Origin: Companilactobacillus sp. | Lineage (GTDB): Bacteria; Bacillota; Bacilli; Lactobacillales; Lactobacillaceae | Direction: 5' to 3' | Length of the DNA stretch: 64,000 bases | Assembly (NCBI RefSeq): GCF_022484265.1 | Contig: NZ_JAKVLR010000001.1 | Span: forward strand, 186,001-250,000 | Part shown: piece by piece, positions 57,205 through 64,000 of the stretch | How the letters are laid out: every line of letters begins with the position of its first letter | Position numbering within the stretch: the stretch's first letter is position 1 | The notes under the pieces: model-generated | What the model saw: the letters and a program-made list of their open reading frames with translations, nothing else | Database searches by the model: none | Told to the model about the DNA's origin: nothing | Made by a program: the position numbers and the translations under genes

Positions 57205-59073
57205 ATGGACTTAACAAAATTAAGACAGAGTGACAAAGAAAAACAATTATTGAAGCAGTACTCCAATGAGGACTTCACAGATATACAGAAGAAATATCAA
57301 GATGAAGGAACAAAATACTGCTTTGAAGTTTTAAACGGTAAGAGGACTACTGGTTATAATATTAAATTAGCTTGTTACAGACATTTAAGGGATCTCAAAC
57401 GTGTTGAAAATAATGCGAATAATTTCCCTTTTTATTATGATTTAACAAAGTGTAAGCAGGTAATGAACTTTGCAAAAATTTGTCCCAATGTCGATACAGG
57501 TAAGCCTGTCGCATTAATGGCTTGGCAGAATTTTATCTTATGTCAAATATTTGGTTGGAGAGATAGTAATAAGAACAAGCGATACAGTTCAGTCATAGTG
57601 TCTGTTGCTAGAGCACAAGGAAAAACCTATCTTTGTGCGATAATTGCTTGTTATGCATATTTAATCGAGGCCAGCGGAAAGAATAACCAAGACCTAATGG
57701 TTACAAGTAACATTACCGAGCAAGCCAAAAAAATCTACGGTTATATTTCAACCATGATGAATCAATTGACCACTACTAATCCAGTATTTAAAGAATATAA
57801 GAAGAAAACTGACATGGACGTACAGTTTAATCGGGTTATTCAAAGAAATACGAATAATCGATTATTACAATTGTCTGCTGAGTCAGGCAAGTTTGATAGT
57901 TATCACTTCTTATCAGCTATATTCGATGAGGCTGGCGAAACTAATCATAGCGTGGTAACCGACAAAATTACTTCTGGTCAAATTAACACACCTAATTCTC
58001 AATTTATTCAAATTTCTACTGCTTACCCCGACTCGACTGTTCCCTTCAAGCAAGAAGAAGATGTTGTTATTCGTGCTATGGAACAGGATGATAAGCGAGA
58101 AGGCGACCATCAATTGGCCCTTATTTGGTCTCAGGATAGTGAAGATGAAATCAATAAACCTGAAACCTGGGTAAAGAGTAATCCATTGCTGGATTTACCA
58201 GATAAACATGATGGTCTTATTTCTGGTCTGCAGCGAGAATTAGACATTAAACGTATCAACTCGCAAGAATTTAGTTTTGCAAACAAAAATCTAAATATTT
58301 GGCTGGATCATAAGGTTAATTCATACATTGATAATGAAGATTGGGATTCAACTACTATTGATGATTTTGATGTTAAGGGTAGAGATGTATATATTGGATT
58401 TGATGCCAGTTTAACTTCAGATAACACAGCTCTTGCCTTTATATATCCATATCGGTCGAATGGACAAAACCTATTTCACATTGAACAACATTCCTTTGTT
58501 CCTTGGAAATTACTTGGTTCCATTGAGGCTAAAGAAAAATCTGATGGCATTGAATATCGAAAGTTTGCAGATTTAGGGTTCGCTACAATCACTAATAATG
58601 AGCGTGGACTAATTAATCTTGATCAAGTATACAATTGGTTACTTAATTACGTTCAAGAGAGGGATTTAAATGTTAAGTTCTTTGGTTATGATGCATTGAG
58701 AACTAATAATTTTATTCAAACACTAAACGATGAGACTGATTGGCCGATTGAACCTTTGAGACAAACTAGTTATAACCTTTCTGAATCTATCAAATATATT
58801 CAAGATAGTTTTTTCCACAGAAATGTGACACATTTAGATGATGAGATCATGAAAAAGGCCCTTCTGAATGCGGAAGTTGGTGAAAATAAGGCTGGTATGG
58901 AGATTGGTAAATCAAAACAATCAATGAAAATTGATGTGGTTGATGCTTTGATCGACGCAATGTATCAGGCAATGTATTACTTTAATGATATGCGTGACCG
59001 TGATGATCCACTTAGCAAATATAGTGACCAAGCAATCCAGGATTATTTGGAATCGGATGATTTTGGTTTTTAG
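57205..59073 (+). CDS. terL: phage terminase large subunit
   Basis: Packaging ATPase-nuclease, 622 residues from ATG 57205 (GGTGG upstream). The Walker A variant is VARAQGKTYL, Walker B is AIFDEAGE, and the nuclease domain starts VYIGFDASLTSDNTAL with a further acidic region at KIDVVDALIDAMY. Belongs to the HK97-type Terminase_1 family, which goes with cos packaging. Confidence 0.96.
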   Translation: MDLTKLRQSDKEKQLLKQYSNEDFTDIQKKYQDEGTKYCFEVLNGKRTTGYNIKLACYRHLRDLKRVENNANNFPFYYDLTKCKQVMNFAKICPNVDTGKPVALMAWQNFILCQIFGWRDSNKNKRYSSVIVSVARAQGKTYLCAIIACYAYLIEASGKNNQDLMVTSNITEQAKKIYGYISTMMNQLTTTNPVFKEYKKKTDMDVQFNRVIQRNTNNRLLQLSAESGKFDSYHFLSAIFDEAGETNHSVVTDKITSGQINTPNSQFIQISTAYPDSTVPFKQEEDVVIRAMEQDDKREGDHQLALIWSQDSEDEINKPETWVKSNPLLDLPDKHDGLISGLQRELDIKRINSQEFSFANKNLNIWLDHKVNSYIDNEDWDSTTIDDFDVKGRDVYIGFDASLTSDNTALAFIYPYRSNGQNLFHIEQHSFVPWKLLGSIEAKEKSDGIEYRKFADLGFATITNNERGLINLDQVYNWLLNYVQERDLNVKFFGYDALRTNNFIQTLNDETDWPIEPLRQTSYNLSESIKYIQDSFFHRNVTHLDDEIMKKALLNAEVGENKAGMEIGKSKQSMKIDVVDALIDAMYQAMYYFNDMRDRDDPLSKYSDQAIQDYLESDDFGF

Positions 59074-59082
59074 GAGAACAAC

Positions 59083-59265
59083 ATGAAGAAAATATTAAAT
59101 AATTTGAAGCATTGGTTTCTATCAAACATAGACACCGTGCTTTTTTTATTGGCTTTAGTGATTGTCGATGTAAATTCTTATCATTTTGGAAGTCTAATTG
59201 GTAATTATGTTGTGGCTGGTAGCTTGTTCGTAGTCACTTACATATTAAATAAACCCCAAAAATGA
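59083..59265 (+). CDS. DUF1056-like small membrane protein
   Basis: 60 residues with two hydrophobic helices (VLFLLALVIVDV and YVVAGSLFVVTYIL). Small proteins of DUF1056 type sit between terL and portal genes in many Lactobacillales siphophages. Role unknown. GGAG precedes the ATG. Confidence 0.7.
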   Translation: MKKILNNLKHWFLSNIDTVLFLLALVIVDVNSYHFGSLIGNYVVAGSLFVVTYILNKPQK

Positions 59266-59295
59266 TTTTAATAACGGTAGAAAGGAAGTGAGCAC

Positions 59296-60495
59296 ATGTT
59301 ATTCAGATCATTAAGACCAACAAGTAAGCCTTACCAGATGTTGGGGAGTGGAGATTATGAATTAGGTTATTCATTGAGAAATGGCCAGCTAGTATTTAAC
59401 TCTGGTTATGTGTCAGCTACTAAAGCATTGAAATACTCAGATGTATTTGCAGTTGTAAATAAGCTTTCTGAAGATATGGCCAGTGTACATTTTCAAACGG
59501 ATAATAGCTTTACTAAAAAAGTATTAACTAATCCCAGTCATTTAACTAATAGCTTTGCTTTTTGGCGATCAATGTATGCACAAATGCTTCTAACAGGAAA
59601 TTCTTATGCCTACATTTGGGGTGATAAATCTAACAGAAGTGACCATCTGGAGTATCTGAAACCATCTCAAGTTAATATTTACAAGTCGGGTGATGGTGAG
59701 AACTTAACTTATGATTTAACATTTCCTGATACTCAAGAACCAGATATGAATAATGTTCCCAGTTCACAGATAATTCATTTGAAGACCATGAGTATTGACG
59801 GGGGATTAGTTGGAATCTCCCCCTTGAGTGCTTTATCTAAGGAACTTCAATTACAAGATGCTAATAAGGGACTAGCTTTAGACGCGATGAAAAATGGTCT
59901 TAATATATCGGGTATTTTGAAACTAAACCGTGGAGATTTAAGCAACCCTAAAATTAGAAATAGCGTAAGGAATAAATTTGAAGAGACATCTAAAAACGGA
60001 CATACAATCGTTTTAGATGCTTTGGAAGATTACCAATCTTTAGAAATTAATAAGGATATATCTAAGCTTCTTTCTTCTACAGATTGGACTGGTGATCAGA
60101 TTGCCAAAGTATATGGAGTTCCCCAAGATTATTTAGGTACAGAAAGTGAACATTCAAATATTGAACAAGTTGCTATTCAGTACTCGCAAACTATCGGTAG
60201 ATATATAAGGGGTGTTCAATCTGAGCTCAGTTTAAAACTTAACGGAAATATTGATTACGATATTAACCAAGTATCTGACATTGATGGCCAACAAGTGGAA
60301 AATAGAGTATCCAATCTTGTAAAGAACGGTGTTATAAGTTCGGAACTCGCTCAAAATATTTTACTTAAGAGCAATTCAGATTTATTGACGGTAGAGGCAA
60401 TGAATGAAACTGATAATCCTTTACCACCCGTTGTGACAAAGACAACGGTAACGGAGAAGGGTGGTGATGATAGTGAACAAAATCAAGGAAATTAG
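59296..60495 (+). CDS. phage portal protein (HK97 family)
   Basis: 399 residues; forms the dodecameric ring through which DNA enters the capsid. Conserved elements include YAQMLLTGNSYAYI, ISPLSALSKELQLQDA and the VPQDYLGTESEHSNIEQ block. GGAAGTG precedes ATG 59296. It overlaps the protease gene by about 29 bp. Confidence 0.96.
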   Translation: MLFRSLRPTSKPYQMLGSGDYELGYSLRNGQLVFNSGYVSATKALKYSDVFAVVNKLSEDMASVHFQTDNSFTKKVLTNPSHLTNSFAFWRSMYAQMLLTGNSYAYIWGDKSNRSDHLEYLKPSQVNIYKSGDGENLTYDLTFPDTQEPDMNNVPSSQIIHLKTMSIDGGLVGISPLSALSKELQLQDANKGLALDAMKNGLNISGILKLNRGDLSNPKIRNSVRNKFEETSKNGHTIVLDALEDYQSLEINKDISKLLSSTDWTGDQIAKVYGVPQDYLGTESEHSNIEQVAIQYSQTIGRYIRGVQSELSLKLNGNIDYDINQVSDIDGQQVENRVSNLVKNGVISSELAQNILLKSNSDLLTVEAMNETDNPLPPVVTKTTVTEKGGDDSEQNQGN

Positions 60496-61060
60496 AGTAG
60501 CTAATAATAGTGATTTTAAGCTTGAAAAGCGTGCCGAGAGTAATGGTAATAATTTATCAGGTTATGCAATTATATTTGACCAACCAAGTGAAGACTTAGG
60601 CGGATTTATTGAATATGTTGATAGGTCAGCATTAGATGGTGTTGATTTAAGTAAGGTTCAATTACTTTATAACCACAATTGGGACAACATTTTAGCAAGA
60701 ACAGATAGCAGCACTTTATCACTTCAAGTAGATGATAGAGGGCTGTTTTTTAATGCCCAAATTCCTGATACGACGCTTGGTAGTGATGTTTCAGAAAATG
60801 TTAGAAACGGTAATTTAAAAGGTTGCTCATTTGGATTCACCATTAGAAATGACAGCTGGCAAAATACTGCTTCTGACACCGCTATTAGACATATTACTGA
60901 GATTGATGATCTATTTGAATTGTCTATTACACCAATGCCTGCCTATCAAGAAACTACTGTATCAAAACGTTCTTTAGATAAATTTAAGCAACAAGAAATT
61001 AAATCATTGGGTTCTGAATTAGAACTCATCAAATTAAGGAGTAAATTATATGGATATTAA
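60467..61060 (+). CDS. HK97-family prohead protease
   Basis: Serine protease that cuts the scaffold part off the capsid protein. 197 residues from ATG 60467 (GGAGAAGG upstream). SGYAIIFDQPSEDLGGFIEYVD starts the domain. Catalytic His is in LYNHNWDNILAR, and catalytic Ser in LKGCSFGFTI. It overlaps the portal and capsid genes, as usual. Confidence 0.95.
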   Translation: MIVNKIKEIRVANNSDFKLEKRAESNGNNLSGYAIIFDQPSEDLGGFIEYVDRSALDGVDLSKVQLLYNHNWDNILARTDSSTLSLQVDDRGLFFNAQIPDTTLGSDVSENVRNGNLKGCSFGFTIRNDSWQNTASDTAIRHITEIDDLFELSITPMPAYQETTVSKRSLDKFKQQEIKSLGSELELIKLRSKLYGY

Positions 61061-62243
61061 AGAAATTCAAACAAAAATTGATGAAGCAGAAAAATTCATC
61101 AGAAGCGATGCACCACAAGAAGAAAAAGATAAAAAAATGGAAGAGATCAGAAGCCTTACTAAAGATTTTGAAAATTCCAAAGAAATCGAACGTGCTAAGA
61201 GCATGATTACTAAGAATAACGATGATGATAAGAAAGATTCAGAGGATGAAGATAAATCATCTGATGAAGGTGATAAAAAGAAAGAGGATAAAAGATCAAT
61301 GCCAGAAAAGACATTTCAAAATAAAGAAGTAAGAAACAAGATCACTGTTAAGCCACAAGAAGAAGTACGTTCAGCACTAAACGCCTATGTTCATTCACGT
61401 GGTGAAAAACGTGATGGTGTCAAGGAAGTCGGTAATGAAGTTATTGTTCCAAAGGATATTGTTTATGATCCTAAACAACCAGTGCAAACTCAATATGATT
61501 TGAGACAATTTGTACAAAATACCTCAGTAACAACTGCTTCTGGAACATATCCAGTACAGGATAAAGTTGATGCCGTATTCCATACTGTTGAAGAATTGGA
61601 ACAAAATCCAACACTAGCCAATCCAACTTTCAAGTCAATCGATTATAAGGTAGCTACATATCGTGGACAATTGCCAATCTCTCAAGAAATGATTGATGAT
61701 ACAGACTTTGATGTTGCTGGTCTTATTGGTCAATATATCCAAAAACAAATCTTGAATACTACTAATCAAGCAATTGCTGAAAAGATGAAGACAGCTACAC
61801 CTGTTTCACTTTCATCAAAAGATGACATTACAGACTCAATTAAAGAAATTCTCAATGTAAAGCTCGACCCAGCTTATATGCCTAAGATTGTCGCTACTTC
61901 AAGCTTTATTCAAGCCGTTGATACATTAAAAGACAAGCAAGGTCATTACTTACTACAAGATAATATTGCTCAAGGAACAGGCAAAATGTTATTAGGATTA
62001 GACCTAGTTCGTATTCCTGATACATTGCTTGGAAAATCTGGTGATGCCATTGCTTGGATTGGTGACCCACGTGCTATTACATTCTTTGACAGAAATCAAA
62101 ATACTATTCGTTGGCAAGATAATCCAACATACGGCCAAATTCTTGCCGGTAATATTCGTTTTGATACGGAAGTTACTGATTCAGAAGGTGCTTTCTTATT
62201 AACTTTGGCTGGAACAACAACTCCAACACCCAGTAAAGCCTAG
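61050..62243 (+). CDS. major capsid protein (HK97 fold)
   Basis: 397 residues. A charged coiled-coil N-terminal part (about residues 1-100, rich in Glu, Lys, Asp) is the delta/scaffold domain removed by the protease. The HK97 core follows: ISQEMIDDTDFDVAGLIGQYIQ, AWIGDPRAITFFDRNQNT and NIRFDTEVTDSEGAFLL. It ends PTPSKA at TAG 62241. A +1 shift at CCC (62229) would add 20 residues (VKPSEISLTSNDKETTIKAE) to TAG 62293; see findings. Confidence 0.96.
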   Translation: MDIKEIQTKIDEAEKFIRSDAPQEEKDKKMEEIRSLTKDFENSKEIERAKSMITKNNDDDKKDSEDEDKSSDEGDKKKEDKRSMPEKTFQNKEVRNKITVKPQEEVRSALNAYVHSRGEKRDGVKEVGNEVIVPKDIVYDPKQPVQTQYDLRQFVQNTSVTTASGTYPVQDKVDAVFHTVEELEQNPTLANPTFKSIDYKVATYRGQLPISQEMIDDTDFDVAGLIGQYIQKQILNTTNQAIAEKMKTATPVSLSSKDDITDSIKEILNVKLDPAYMPKIVATSSFIQAVDTLKDKQGHYLLQDNIAQGTGKMLLGLDLVRIPDTLLGKSGDAIAWIGDPRAITFFDRNQNTIRWQDNPTYGQILAGNIRFDTEVTDSEGAFLLTLAGTTTPTPSKA

Positions 62244-62295
62244 TGAGATTTCTTTAACATCAAATGATAAAGAAACAACTATTAAGGCTGAATAG
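62229..62295 (+). other. candidate +1 frameshift extension of the capsid gene
   Basis: CCC-A at 62229-62232 precedes the stop by 9 bases. The +1 frame is open for 20 sense codons and stops right before the AGGAGG of the next gene, leaving no other use for the gap. Listeria phage PSA shifts +1 at a Pro CCC codon in its capsid gene. Confidence 0.45.
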
Positions 62296-62306
62296 GAGGT
62301 CACTTC

Positions 62307-62654
62307 ATGAATGACGATAAGTTATTGCAAGTGCTTAAGCTCAGTTTACGTGTTGATGGAGACGAAGATGACGAAATTTTAAAGAGAAATATTTCCGCTG
62401 CCAAATCTTATGTGATTGGTGCTATTGGTTATGATGATGGCATTATGACAGGATTTTATGAGCTTGCCGACATTAAGGATCAATTTGAAATGGTAGTTAT
62501 TGCAATTGCAAGCTCTTATTATACTTATCGTTCGGCAATTGTAGGAAACGCAGTCAGTGAAGTCGACTTGGTCAGTTATTCGATCATTGGACAACTTAGA
62601 GGCAAGTATATTGATTTAGAGCAACGAGGTGGCGCAAATGGTTCAAAGAATTAA
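62307..62654 (+). CDS. phage head-tail connector protein (gp6-like)
   Basis: 115 residues, all helical, starting DDKLLQVLKLSLRVDGDEDDEILKRNISAAKSYV, the pattern of the Phage_connect_1 (HK97 gp6) adaptor ring that joins portal to tail. AGGAGG at 62294-62299 precedes the ATG. Confidence 0.88.
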   Translation: MNDDKLLQVLKLSLRVDGDEDDEILKRNISAAKSYVIGAIGYDDGIMTGFYELADIKDQFEMVVIAIASSYYTYRSAIVGNAVSEVDLVSYSIIGQLRGKYIDLEQRGGANGSKN

Positions 62655-62991
62655 TTTCAGCCGTCTTAATAAACGTCTTTCCTTATGTGGTGTAGGAAAT
62701 AAAGAAACTGCACAGCATACAAACAAACCAGTATTAACCCCTATCAACACCATTTGGTGTGGTCTATATACACTTACTATGAATCAAAAAGTCACATTGC
62801 TTGGAACCCCTGATAGTTTCGATGTAATAGTAATCGTACGTCACCAAGCAAAGGGATTAAATGGTGCTAAGTACGCAGTATTAGACCATCAGAGTTATCA
62901 AATAACAGACTATAACCCAGATTCTGAAAATATTGCTGATGCGTATGACCTTATCAGTCTGAAAAGAGATGACAAAATTGGATTTAGTTGA
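62638..62991 (+). CDS. phage head closure protein
   Basis: 117 residues from ATG 62638 with GAGG eight bases upstream (GTG 62629 overlaps that site). Beta-rich barrel pattern (WCGLYTLTMNQK, VIVIVRHQ, YAVLDHQSYQITDYNPD) fits head-tail joining or stopper proteins of the SPP1 gp16 type. Overlaps its neighbours on both sides. Confidence 0.8.
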   Translation: MVQRINFSRLNKRLSLCGVGNKETAQHTNKPVLTPINTIWCGLYTLTMNQKVTLLGTPDSFDVIVIVRHQAKGLNGAKYAVLDHQSYQITDYNPDSENIADAYDLISLKRDDKIGFS

Positions 62992-63412
62992 AGGCTTAGA
63001 ACAGTTAGACAACGAGCTAGGTAAATTAATTCCAACTGAAACTCAAAAGAAAGCAATGACAAAGGCGGGTGCAGAAGTTTATAAACAACTGCTTACAAAA
63101 AATATGAACAATTCTCTTCATAAGGGAAAACATTCAAGAGATACCAAGATAGATTTGTCTAAATCGATTTCAATGAGATATAAATCTGAAGATGGTGCCA
63201 CTTTTGTTGGATTCAAGAATGATAAAGAAAATCCTGGCTATATAGCACGATTTTTAAATGATGGCTATATGGCTCATGGTGGGAAAGGTAAAAATTCTCA
63301 TAGTACTAAGTACATTCCAGGACTTCATTTTCAAGAACGTTCAATTGAAGAGAGTAAGTATGATGTTTTAGAAGCTGAGGCGAAAGTCTATAGACAATTA
63401 AATGGAGATTAA
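62969..63412 (+). CDS. HK97 gp10-family tail completion protein
   Basis: 147 residues. LDLVEGLEQLDNELGKLIPTETQKKAMTKAGAEVYKQLL begins the helical part. The typical gp10 GTS/GY motif region is DGATFVGFKNDKENPGYIARFLNDGYMAHGG, and KYIPGLHFQERSIEES near the end matches the family. Overlaps the head closure gene by 23 bp. Confidence 0.87.
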   Translation: MTKLDLVEGLEQLDNELGKLIPTETQKKAMTKAGAEVYKQLLTKNMNNSLHKGKHSRDTKIDLSKSISMRYKSEDGATFVGFKNDKENPGYIARFLNDGYMAHGGKGKNSHSTKYIPGLHFQERSIEESKYDVLEAEAKVYRQLNGD

Positions 63413-63413
63413 C

Positions 63414-63779
63414 ATGGTCTCAAATGTGATTTTAGATATATTAAAAGAAAACTCGGATGAATTAAAAATTGATTCATCCAATTTTTTTGCTCAAAACATT
63501 CCGCAGCAATATGTGGATGTTGAAAAAACAGTCGTCCTAGTATCTGAAATACATAATATCTTTACAAATCGTGCAAGTGATATCAGTACAGCTAAGGATC
63601 AAATGATAGAAATACAAATTTTTTATCGTGGTGATACGGATGACGAAAATACACAAAACAAAATTAATCAAATATTGGAAAAACAATACTTCTACCAAAT
63701 AGACTCTTATCCAGATATTGATCCGGTGACGGGAGCTTTTAGTAGAACTATGAAATACGAACATACGGAGGAAATTTAA
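63414..63779 (+). CDS. phage tail terminator-type protein (DUF806-like)
   Basis: 121 residues from ATG 63414, with GGAGAT upstream. The pattern DILKENSDELKI, VLVSEIHNIFTNRASDISTAKDQMIEIQIFY matches DUF806-type proteins at the head-tail interface of Lactobacillales siphophages. Starts 2 bp after the gp10-like gene. Confidence 0.75.
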   Translation: MVSNVILDILKENSDELKIDSSNFFAQNIPQQYVDVEKTVVLVSEIHNIFTNRASDISTAKDQMIEIQIFYRGDTDDENTQNKINQILEKQYFYQIDSYPDIDPVTGAFSRTMKYEHTEEI

Positions 63780-63780
63780 T

Positions 63781-64000
63781 ATGGCATTATCAGGTTTTGA
63801 AAGAGTAAGAATTGGTATTTATAACGCGATTGATGATGAAACAATCAAACCAGAAAATATTTTTGATATCGGACCAGATAGCAAAACTTTTGGTTCAACG
63901 GTTAGTGCATCTATCACAAACATTGCACCTACTACAACTCCAATCAATGGATCGGACCAAGTTTGGAAGACTCCAGGAAAAGGTACAGGAAATATCTCAG
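63781..64000 (+). CDS. major tail protein (partial, cut by window end)
   Basis: ATG 63781 directly after the previous stop, with GGAGG upstream. The 73 visible residues begin ALSGFERVRIGIYNAIDDETIKPE and continue with a Ser/Thr-rich beta region, as in tail tube proteins. Open to the window end. Position after the tail terminator gene supports the call. Confidence 0.75.
   Translation, partial: MALSGFERVRIGIYNAIDDETIKPENIFDIGPDSKTFGSTVSASITNIAPTTTPINGSDQVWKTPGKGTGNIS

Noticed and set aside
1..64000. CRISPR array or insertion sequence
   Set aside because: No regularly spaced direct repeats with spacers and no transposase gene or terminal inverted repeats were seen anywhere in the window.

Overview
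The window comes from a low-GC Gram-positive bacterium of the Lactobacillaceae. The evidence is the order rpsB-tsf-pyrH-frr-uppS-cdsA-rseP-proS-polC-rimP-nusA-ylxR-ylxQ-infB-rbfA-truB-ribF-hrcA-grpE-dnaK-dnaJ-lepA, strong AGGAGG ribosome binding sites, a CIRCE operator, CcpA-type cre sites, a T-box leader and a class A sortase. Companilactobacillus or a close relative is my best guess, but genus cannot be settled from the sequence alone.

Region 1 (1-28.5 kb) is conserved core genome. It starts with plsC (minus strand), a TrmN6-like methyltransferase and a GIY-YIG protein. The translation and envelope cluster follows: S2, EF-Ts, UMP kinase, RRF, UPP synthase, CDP-DAG synthase, the site-2 protease RseP, bacterial-type ProRS and PolC. 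Next come the rimP-nusA-ylxR-ylxQ-infB-rbfA operon, truB-ribF, the CIRCE-controlled heat-shock operon and lepA. IF2 carries a very long Asn-rich insert.

Region 2 (28.5-39.6 kb) is more variable. It holds a quinone oxidoreductase-like gene, a secreted repeat protein with two cre sites at its promoter, and a second, archaeal-type ProRS behind a T-box leader. It continues with a disulfide-oxidoreductase-family flavoprotein, galE, a sortase, recJ, apt and a tRNA-Ser(CGA).

Region 3 (about 39.6 kb to the window end) is the left part of a prophage inserted beside tRNA-Ser; its right end lies outside the window. Layout: tyrosine integrase, Ltp-like membrane protein (likely superinfection exclusion), ImmA peptidase and CI-type repressor on the minus strand; an operator region with three related palindromes; Rha-type antirepressor flanked by two minus-strand genes of moron type; small early genes; RecT, a PD-(D/E)XK exonuclease, a DnaD-like initiator, a DnaC-like loader, RusA and SSB; many very small genes; a RinA/DUF722-like late activator; an endonuclease-like gene; then about 850 bp without a clear gene but with several tRNA-like structures, most lacking a normal anticodon arm. 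The HNH-terS-terL-portal-protease-capsid-connector-tail series of an HK97-like siphophage follows, cut off in the major tail protein gene.

The observations I rate highest are the tRNA-like cluster at 55.2-55.8 kb, a probable +1 frameshift extension of the major capsid protein, the Ltp-like gene, the T-box-controlled second ProRS that has lost its zinc cysteines, and a probable ATT start codon in the late activator gene.
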